The notes under the pieces: model-generated | What the model saw: the letters and a program-made list of their open reading frames with translations, nothing else | What the model was told of the DNA's origin: nothing | Database searches by the model: none | Part shown: positions 7,383 through 11,998 of the stretch, in pieces | How positions within the stretch are numbered: the first letter of the stretch is position 1 | Layout: the number at the start of each line of letters is the position of its first letter | Made by a program: the position numbers and the translations under genes | Assembly (NCBI GenBank): GCA_003157225.1 | Contig: PMIZ01000240.1 | Coordinates: 813-12,810, forward strand | Length of the DNA: 11,998 nt | Direction: 5' to 3' | From: Actinomycetota bacterium | Lineage (GTDB): Bacteria > Actinomycetota > Thermoleophilia > RBG-16-64-13

Positions 7383-9299
7383 TTGACGGCACAGGTATGG
7401 ATTCGTGATGTCTCCTTGAGCTTCGGCGGACCGCTTCTCCTTGATGCGGCGACGCTCACCATCGAAGAGGGCGAACGAATCGGTCTTCTGGGCCGGAACG
7501 GGACCGGCAAGTCCACGCTTCTGAACCTCCTCGTCGGCGATGTTCCCCCGGATTCGGGCGAGATCGTCAGGAACGCCGCGACACGGGTTTCCCTCCTCCC
7601 CCAAGACGTCCCCGACACTCTGCCCGGAACGGTCTATGACATCGTCGCTTCCGGCGGACAGGGGCATCTGGAGCTGCTGCGGCAATACCACGATCTGACG
7701 ATGCAGTTGGCCAGGGAGAGCGACACTGCTCTCCTGAAGAAGCTCGAGCGGGTCCAGCACCGGCTGGAGACGTCCGGGGCCTGGCATTTTCACCAGCGAG
7801 TCGAACTGGTGATCTCCTGGACCAGTCTCGATGAGAATGCGGAGTTCCGGCTGCTCTCCGCGGGCATGAAACGCCGGGTCTTGCTGGCCAAGGCCCTCGC
7901 CAACGAGCCCGATCTTCTTCTGCTCGACGAGCCGACCAACCACCTGGACATCGATGCCATTCTCTGGCTGGAGGAGTTCCTTCTCAGATTCGACAAGACG
8001 ATCGTCTTCGTAACCCACGATCGCGCCTTCCTGCAGCGGGTGGCGACCCGGATCGTCGAGATCGACCGAGGCCGCCTCCTGTCCTTCGACTGCGACTACG
8101 ACAGCTACTTGGAGCGCCGGCAAGCCCTGCTCGATGCGGAAGAGAAGGCCTGGCAGGGTTTCGACCGGAAGCTGGCAAGGGAGGAGGTCTGGATCCGGCA
8201 GGGGATCAAGGCCCGCCGTACCCGGAACGAAGGCAGAGTGCGGGCCTTGCAGCAGCTTCGGCTCGAACGCGATCTACGGCGGGAACGGATGGGAAATGCC
8301 CGCATCGCGATCATGGAGGCGGACCGCGGCGGGCGACTGGTTGCCGAGGCTGAGAAGATCTCGTTTGCGTACGGCGGCAAGGAGATTCTCGAGAACTTCT
8401 CCACGGCCATCATCCGCGGGGACAGGGTCGGCATTCTCGGCCCCAACGGATCGGGCAAAACGACTCTGCTCAAGATCCTTCTGGGAGAACTGAAGCCTCA
8501 GAAGGGCCGGGTCCGCCTGGGGGCGGGGCTGAAGATCGCCTACTTCGACCAGCTCCGGGCGCAGCTCGCCGACGACCGGACGCTCAGGGAGAGCATCGTC
8601 GACGGCGGTGACACGGTCTTTGTGGGAGGAGCTTCGCGGCATGTGGTTGGGTATCTCCAAGACTTCCTCTTCTCTCCCGACCAGATCCAGGCGCCCGTCC
8701 GGTTGCTCTCCGGCGGCGAGCGCATCCGCCTCCTGCTGGCCAAGCTCTTCAGCGTCCCCTCGAACGTCCTGGTGCTCGACGAACCGACCAACGACCTCGA
8801 TACGGAGACCCTCTCCCTCTTGGAAGAGCGGCTCCTAACCTACAACGGCACGATCCTACTGGTTAGCCACGACCGGGCCTTCCTGAACAACGTCGTCACC
8901 TCCACTCTCGTCTTCGAGGACGACGGACGGCTGAGGGAATACGTGGGCGGATACGACGACTGGCTACGTCAGCGACCGGAGCCTACAACACGGAAAGAGC
9001 CGAAGGCGGTGAAGAAGGAGGAAAAGCCCGTCGGGGAAAGAGCTCCGCAGGCCAAACGCAAGCTCTCCTACAAAGAGGCCAGGGATCTGGAGACGTTGCC
9101 CCAGAGGATCGAGGCCCTGGAAGAGGAGCGGACCGAGATCCACGCCGCCCTGAGTTCGCCGGAATTCTATGCCACCAGCGATTCCGCCCGGGTGACCTCG
9201 ACCAACGCGCGCCTGGAGGCGCTGGAGCTGGAACTCGACGAGGCATATTCGCGGTGGGAGCAACTGGACGCAGCTACATCCCCACTCCCGCCAGCTTGA
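7383..9299 (+). CDS. uup: ABC-F ATPase, Uup-type (ribosome- or DNA-associated)
   Basis: A soluble tandem ATP-binding-cassette protein without membrane domains, so an ABC-F factor rather than a transporter. With a TTG start it has about 638 residues, close to Uup. The first cassette has GRNGTGKST (about 37-45) and LLLDEPTNHLD; the second has GPNGSGKTT (about 353-361), LSGGERIRL and LVLDEPTNDLD. A basic Lys/Glu linker leads to a coiled-coil C-terminal domain (about 560-632, from KLSYKEARDLETLPQRIEAL) that is characteristic of Uup. ABC-F proteins act on ribosomes; Uup also affects precise transposon excision. The first signature is SAGMK instead of the usual SGG. The chosen TTG (7383-7385) has AAAGG 8 bases upstream; in-frame GTGs at 7347 and 7377 are alternatives, the former adding 12 residues. 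A TATACT at 7307-7312 may be a -10 element but lacks a good -35. The stop overlaps the next gene's end by 26 bases. Confidence 0.92.
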   Translation: MTAQVWIRDVSLSFGGPLLLDAATLTIEEGERIGLLGRNGTGKSTLLNLLVGDVPPDSGEIVRNAATRVSLLPQDVPDTLPGTVYDIVASGGQGHLELLRQYHDLTMQLARESDTALLKKLERVQHRLETSGAWHFHQRVELVISWTSLDENAEFRLLSAGMKRRVLLAKALANEPDLLLLDEPTNHLDIDAILWLEEFLLRFDKTIVFVTHDRAFLQRVATRIVEIDRGRLLSFDCDYDSYLERRQALLDAEEKAWQGFDRKLAREEVWIRQGIKARRTRNEGRVRALQQLRLERDLRRERMGNARIAIMEADRGGRLVAEAEKISFAYGGKEILENFSTAIIRGDRVGILGPNGSGKTTLLKILLGELKPQKGRVRLGAGLKIAYFDQLRAQLADDRTLRESIVDGGDTVFVGGASRHVVGYLQDFLFSPDQIQAPVRLLSGGERIRLLLAKLFSVPSNVLVLDEPTNDLDTETLSLLEERLLTYNGTILLVSHDRAFLNNVVTSTLVFEDDGRLREYVGGYDDWLRQRPEPTTRKEPKAVKKEEKPVGERAPQAKRKLSYKEARDLETLPQRIEALEEERTEIHAALSSPEFYATSDSARVTSTNARLEALELELDEAYSRWEQLDAATSPLPPA

Positions 9300-10542
9300 G
9301 ATAGTTCCACATGAACTGGGCGCACTCCGCTCGATCGGCGGGCGCCTCCGGGTTCCAACTCGGGCCGAATCCCTCCAGGCGATCGAGGAGCCCATTGTAT
9401 TCGGCGATCCTCAGGTTCTTGGCGTGGTCGGGCTCGTCCGGGTCGTAGTAGCGCTTGCCTTCGACGATCCGGTGACCGTCGATGATGGTGAGGCGGTAGA
9501 GGCCGTCAATAGCCGGCTCGTAGTAGTGATCTGGGGGAACGTCTACGAACGGACGCTCGGAGACGGTGGCCGGCTCGGCCATGAAGAGCTGGTAGTCGAG
9601 GCCGGCGCCGACTTCGCCCTGCCAGTAGACCTTGCTCCCGTCGGTGCACGGCAGCATGTCCCTGGTATCGTTGTCGGTCAACTGCAGCGTCTGGCCGGTG
9701 GACACGTTGTAGACCATGACCTCCCAGTCCGGCCGGAGGCTCTCCCAGACGATCAAGTTGCCGGCAGCCTTCGGTTCGCGGTCCTCGTACGAGTCGTTCG
9801 TGATCCGCTGGACCTTGTTCGTCGCCCTGTCGAGCAGGTAGATCTCCATCGTGTCCGAGGAATCGAGAGCCCAGACCACGTAGGAATCGGAAAGGTTTAC
9901 GCGGCTCACCGGCGTTTGATTGGTGGATATCTTCACGCCCTGCGCCGTGGTCAGGTCCAGCAGGCGGAGAGACCAGCCGGTGCTGTCCTCGTTGGCGTAC
10001 GCGAGATAGGATCCTCGCAGACTCGGATCGTCGCCACTGTTCGTGATCAGTGTCGAGAGCCTCGTGGTCAGGTCGTAGACGTAGACCGCGTGCATGAGTT
10101 GCCCCGAGACCTGCTTGCGGTACGCGAAGCGCCCGGCATCATAGGAAACGGGAGTATCCGGAATCACCCCGAGATCCTGCAACGGGCCGCTTGACAGGTG
10201 ATAGAGGTAGCCGTGCAGAGCACCCGATGTGGTGGCCGACCAGATGACGGTGTCGTCATTCACTAGCGGATCGCTCTTCGACGTGCCGTCGTTGCTCAAC
10301 TGGTGAACCTCGCCGGTGGACAGATCCCGGGCCATCACCTCGCTGCCGCTCAGCCAGACCAGCCACTTTCCGTCGGTATCGGGATGGTGGCTGCCTGTGC
10401 TGGTTGTCAGTTGGCTGATCTGCCATCCAGCCGGCGCGGCGATGGCCGCGTGCGGACACACGGCGGCGAAGACGGCGAGCATGACGAGCGCGGCGGCGAC
10501 CAGACCAAGCGACAGCCGGACGAACGTCCTGCCGAACCCCAC
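9274..10542 (-). CDS. secreted beta-propeller protein with C-terminal SLH sequence
   Basis: A predicted cell-surface protein of 422 residues from the GTG at 10540-10542. That start gives a clean Sec signal peptide: basic GRTFVR, a hydrophobic core, then AIAAPAG with likely cleavage near residue 36. Residues about 39-325 hold repeated strand patterns of the TolB/WD40 propeller kind, such as WLVWLSGSEVMARDLSTGE and NLIVWESL, and I count about six blades. From about 331 the sequence FVDVPPDHYYEPAIDGLYR is an S-layer-homology domain, and a second partial unit (ADRAECAQFMWNYL) ends the protein. SLH units bind secondary cell-wall polymer, so the propeller is probably displayed on the wall; its ligand is unknown. 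A longer frame reaches 10725, but that extension is not protein-like and runs antisense to the aminotransferase remnant. The 3' end overlaps uup convergently. Confidence 0.82.
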   Translation of the reverse strand: MGFGRTFVRLSLGLVAAALVMLAVFAAVCPHAAIAAPAGWQISQLTTSTGSHHPDTDGKWLVWLSGSEVMARDLSTGEVHQLSNDGTSKSDPLVNDDTVIWSATTSGALHGYLYHLSSGPLQDLGVIPDTPVSYDAGRFAYRKQVSGQLMHAVYVYDLTTRLSTLITNSGDDPSLRGSYLAYANEDSTGWSLRLLDLTTAQGVKISTNQTPVSRVNLSDSYVVWALDSSDTMEIYLLDRATNKVQRITNDSYEDREPKAAGNLIVWESLRPDWEVMVYNVSTGQTLQLTDNDTRDMLPCTDGSKVYWQGEVGAGLDYQLFMAEPATVSERPFVDVPPDHYYEPAIDGLYRLTIIDGHRIVEGKRYYDPDEPDHAKNLRIAEYNGLLDRLEGFGPSWNPEAPADRAECAQFMWNYLKLAGVGM

Positions 10543-10680
10543 GGACCCCGCGTGCGGGCTTTCATCGGTACCCCCACGGTAGATAGATGACCGCGCCCCC
10601 GAACCGGCACTCGGCGTCAAGCACCCCTTCACATCGACATTAGTCCTGGTCAAAGCCCCACACACGCCGCGCTTGACGGG

Positions 10681-10833
10681 CTGCGAGGGGACGCCTACAG
10701 TCAGTCCATCGCCGACACGTGGCACTCGTGTGTCGATGTGGACACGATCGAGGCAGGGATTGAGAGACTCGGTACGGCAATCAAGAAGCTCACGGAAACA
10801 GACGCAGAACGTCAGCCTGCAATCGTTCGGTGA
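10681..10833 (+). pseudogene. C-terminal remnant of a PLP-dependent aminotransferase (fold type I, MocR/LysN-like)
   Basis: In the plus-strand frame ending at TGA 10831-10833, the residues SCVDVDTIEAGIERLGTAIK (from 10726) read like the last helix region of MocR/LysN-like aminotransferases, where a serine and acidic turn precede an IEEGIRRL-type helix. Upstream, the same frame stays open but carries no PLP-lysine region and no plausible start, so the rest of the gene is gone. A hairpin terminator follows 33 bases later, as expected for an intact gene end. The identification is from memory of the family and rests on a short stretch; it could instead be a chance frame. Confidence 0.45.
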
Positions 10834-10865
10834 CCGGCTGGTGGGGCCCTGCCTGTAGAACGACC

Positions 10866-10899
10866 AAAGGCCCCGGTCTGATATTCAGCCGAGGCCTTT
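10866..10899. terminator. bidirectional terminator-like hairpin in repeat A
   Basis: AAAGGCCCCGG (10866-10876) pairs with CCGAGGCCTTT (10889-10899) with one mismatch, and the loop itself pairs as CTGA/TCAG around TAT. The A-rich 5' and T-rich 3' edges allow termination on both strands, although the T-run is only three bases. It would end transcription from the aminotransferase remnant on the plus strand. Confidence 0.6.
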
Positions 10900-10987
10900 A
10901 CTCGCTCTCGGGGGAGCACGCAAGAAGGAGGGTATTCTGACAATACGCGGGCCCTCGCAAGAACCCTGCAATGGCGCCGGCCTTGTC

Positions 10988-11004
10988 CATAAGTTTCGCA
11001 TAAG
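10988..11004. promoter_or_regulatory. phased CATAAG direct repeat (copy A)
   Basis: CATAAG occurs at 10988-10993 and 10999-11004, 11 bp apart, about one helical turn, so both would face the same side of the DNA. The same arrangement recurs at 11373-11389. It could be a tandem site for a regulator or recombinase. It lies about 90 bases before the microprotein ORF. Confidence 0.4.
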
Positions 11005-11093
11005 GCCCCCCGGCCGTTGTTTGCATCTCTCTGTGGTTGCGGGTAATCTCACGACCGGATCCTAACGCGTTCAGACCCAGAGCGGAGCACGAC

Positions 11094-11204
11094 ATGGAGC
11101 TTCAACCCGACAAGAAACCCACCCCGAAGACACCCAAGAAGTCACCGAAAGCACCGCCAGCCAAGACGCCGAAAGCGCCGACAACCAAGACACCGAAGTC
11201 CTGA
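11094..11204 (+). CDS. putative 36-residue Ser/Thr-Pro-Lys-rich basic microprotein
   Basis: The ATG at 11094-11096 has GGAG (11084-11087) 6 bases upstream, and the frame runs to TGA at 11202-11204. The peptide starts MELQPDKKPTPKTPKK and contains 10 Lys and 10 Pro in 36 residues, with five S/T-P-K motifs. Such motifs occur in histone-H1-like tails and bind DNA minor grooves or nucleic acid non-specifically, so a small DNA-binding or wall-binding peptide is conceivable; this is inference. A weak promoter-like pair (TTGCAT at 11021-11026 and TAATCT at 11044-11049, 17 bases apart) lies upstream, and the hairpin at 11281-11315 could end the transcript. It sits between the two structured repeats. 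The biased, regular composition argues against chance; no homologue is recognised. Confidence 0.45.
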   Translation: MELQPDKKPTPKTPKKSPKAPPAKTPKAPTTKTPKS

Positions 11205-11280
11205 GCTTGGGCTGACCGCGGCGCCGGCACGAGAGCTGTCCGCGGCGATCACCGCCACAAGACTCCAGCTGTAGACAGAG

Positions 11281-11315
11281 AAAGGCCCCGGCTGAATATC
11301 AGACCGGGGCCCTTT
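11281..11315. terminator. bidirectional terminator-like hairpin in repeat B
   Basis: AAAGGCCCCGG (11281-11291) pairs with CCGGGGCC (11304-11311), then one bulged C and TTT; the loop pairs as CTGA/TCAG around ATA. On the minus strand the stem is followed by TTTCTCTGTCT, a fair U-rich tail. Taken as its reverse complement, the hairpin of copy A differs from this one by only one substitution and one inserted base. Confidence 0.6.
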
Positions 11316-11372
11316 CGCTCTTGAGGGAGGGACGTCTCAAGAAGAGGGGTAGCGTGACTATACCGGAAGCCC

Positions 11373-11389
11373 CATAAGGGCCTCATAAA
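11373..11389. promoter_or_regulatory. phased CATAAG/CATAAA direct repeat (copy B)
   Basis: CATAAG (11373-11378) and CATAAA (11384-11389) have the same 11-bp spacing as the pair in copy A, while the bases between them differ (TTTCG in A, GGCCT in B). Conserved hexamers with a free spacer are what a protein-binding site would show. Confidence 0.4.
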
Positions 11390-11431
11390 GACGCTGACAC
11401 CTGGGGGGTTGGCGCCCGCGGAGCGGCGTAG

Positions 11432-11454
11432 GGCCCTAGCAGGGTGCTAGGGCC
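11432..11454 (-). terminator. stem-loop terminator of the metallo-beta-lactamase-fold gene
   Basis: A perfect 10-bp stem (11432-11441 with 11445-11454) and a 3-base loop begin 6 bases past the stop codon of the minus-strand gene. No T-run follows, as is common for actinobacterial terminators. It separates that gene from the repeat-rich region. Confidence 0.7.
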
Positions 11455-11460
11455 TCAGAC

Positions 11461-11998
11461 TCAGATCGACGATGGAGCCTCTTGCCGGGTCAGACTCTCG
11501 CTCAAAAGTTCCTTGGCACCGGCGGCAGCGTAGCCCCCGTGGTAGCCGATGAAGCGATCAAAACCCAAGTTGGTGACGCTTCGGGCCGAGGCGAGGGCCT
11601 CTTCAGGATCAGCGGAGAAACCGGCGGGTGATTCGTGGATCGTGCCTTCCTCGTAGCGTAACAGATCCCCTGCAATGAGCAGGGACAACGCCGGGAGGTA
11701 CAGCGCGAGGTGACCAGCAGTATGCCCGGGTGTGTGCAGGATTTCTACCCCGCCCAAGAGCTTCAGCTCCTCGCCGCCCACGAGACCAAGGTCGACCGGC
11801 ACTCCCGCGACCGCAGCCATTTGCTGCATGCGGGCCGCAGCCGCCTCTCGCTGGTCGGCTGGGATCCGAGCCAGCATGGCGTCTAGGCGTTCGGCTGGAA
11901 GGGCGGGGCGGGGCTGGGTACCATCGATTACAGGTACGTCCGCTTTGTGCGCCCATACCTCGGCTCCGGTCAGCGCCACAATCTCCGCCAGGCCCCCG
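11461..11998 (-). CDS. metallo-beta-lactamase-fold hydrolase, N-terminus beyond window edge
   Basis: The C-terminal 179 residues of a glyoxalase-II-like hydrolase. The frame is open through the right edge; its first visible residues, GGLAEIVALTGAEVWAHKAD, are what normally follows the metal-binding HxHxDH motif, so that motif should lie just outside. Inside the window are the next metal ligands: His in HTPGHTAGHLALYLP and Asp in LLIAGDLLR, plus a late His in GYHGGY. The protein probably hydrolyses a thioester, lactone or similar bond with two metal ions; the substrate cannot be told. A GTG at 11977-11979 could be mistaken for the start but lies well inside the domain. A clear terminator follows the stop codon. 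Confidence 0.85.
   Translation of the reverse strand, partial: GGLAEIVALTGAEVWAHKADVPVIDGTQPRPALPAERLDAMLARIPADQREAAAARMQQMAAVAGVPVDLGLVGGEELKLLGGVEILHTPGHTAGHLALYLPALSLLIAGDLLRYEEGTIHESPAGFSADPEEALASARSVTNLGFDRFIGYHGGYAAAGAKELLSESLTRQEAPSSI

Larger units (their letters stand above)
10853..11004. repeat. structured repeat, copy A (three hairpins plus phased CATAAG pair)
   Basis: Copy A shares its order of elements and much of its sequence with copy B at 11269-11389. In order it has CTGTAGA, a terminator-like hairpin (10866-10899), a CGCTCT-starting hairpin (10904-10917), CAAGAAG (10921-10927), a small hairpin with TGAC in its loop (10932-10946) and CATAAG twice, 11 bp apart (10988 and 10999). 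About 30 extra bases separate the last two elements relative to copy B. No family was recognised, and it contains no tRNA. Confidence 0.7.
11269..11389. repeat. structured repeat, copy B (three hairpins plus phased CATAAG pair)
   Basis: The second copy of the element at 10853-11004, in the same orientation. CTGTAGA, AAAGGCCCCGG, CGCTCT, CAAGAAG, GGGTA, TGAC-ATAC and CATAAG appear in the same order. The second hairpin is CTTGAG (11320-11325) with CTCAAG (11336-11341), and the third is GGTA (11348-11351) with TACC (11361-11364); both use different bases from copy A. Pairing kept despite changed sequence suggests the folded form is selected. Confidence 0.7.

Noticed and set aside
7206..8123. Minus-strand open frame of about 305 codons opposite uup and its upstream region
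   Set aside because: Antisense to the Walker motifs of uup; no recognisable domain or ribosome binding site.
10543..10725. N-terminal extension of the propeller gene
   Set aside because: It would put about 60 non-conserved residues before a normal signal peptide and lies partly antisense to the aminotransferase remnant.
10985..11010. dif/Xer recombination site
   Set aside because: The CATAAG units are direct repeats; dif needs arms in inverted arrangement around a 6-bp centre.
10853..11050. tRNA or other standard RNA gene in the structured region
   Set aside because: No T-loop GGTTCGA-type sequence, acceptor pairing or anticodon arm could be found.
10898..11095. Minus-strand frame of 65 codons across repeat A
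   Set aside because: No Shine-Dalgarno, it ends inside the terminator hairpin, and its ATG merely shares the CATG palindrome with the microprotein start.

Overview
The window looks like chromosomal DNA from a GC-rich Actinomycetota (Actinobacteria) member, probably not one of the well-studied families. Pointers are the high GC, frequent TTG and GTG starts with clear Shine-Dalgarno sequences, and the gene order STAS/BldG-like antagonist - topA - tmk - holB, which I recall as a conserved actinobacterial neighbourhood (Streptomyces coelicolor has bldG, topA, tmk and holB close together). A Lys/Ala-rich tail on the topoisomerase and an S-layer-homology surface protein also fit a Gram-positive lineage. 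I cannot name a genus.

Left part (1-6434, minus strand): a housekeeping run. Reading in the direction of transcription: a DMT-type membrane transporter (5526-6434), a membrane-anchored TPR protein with a Thr-rich tail (4675-5400), an anti-sigma-factor antagonist (4216-4563) behind a recognisable promoter, a type IA topoisomerase of archaeal type (1783-4110), thymidylate kinase (1094-1783, starting inside the topA stop) and DNA polymerase III delta' (1-864, cut by the window edge). Topoisomerase, dTTP supply and clamp loading are all replication functions. A 23-bp perfect inverted repeat sits just after tmk, and a possible 32-residue leader ORF overlaps the holB start.

Middle (6435-9299, plus strand): a divergent intergenic region, then a small membrane-anchored zinc-ribbon protein of unknown function and an Uup-type ABC-F ATPase. 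The 3' end of uup overlaps convergently by 26 bp with a secreted beta-propeller protein carrying C-terminal SLH sequence (9274-10542, minus).

Right part (10543-11460): about 900 bp of accessory-looking DNA between two minus-strand genes. It contains what looks like the C-terminal remnant of a PLP aminotransferase, two homologous structured repeats (10853-11004 and 11269-11389) with three matching hairpins each and a phased CATAAG pair, and between them a tiny Ser/Thr-Pro-Lys-rich ORF with its own ribosome binding site. A strong terminator then follows the metallo-beta-lactamase-fold gene that runs off the right edge (11461-11998, minus).

The two observations most worth pursuing are the archaeal-type topoisomerase in the normal bacterial topA slot and the paired structured repeats around the microprotein ORF.
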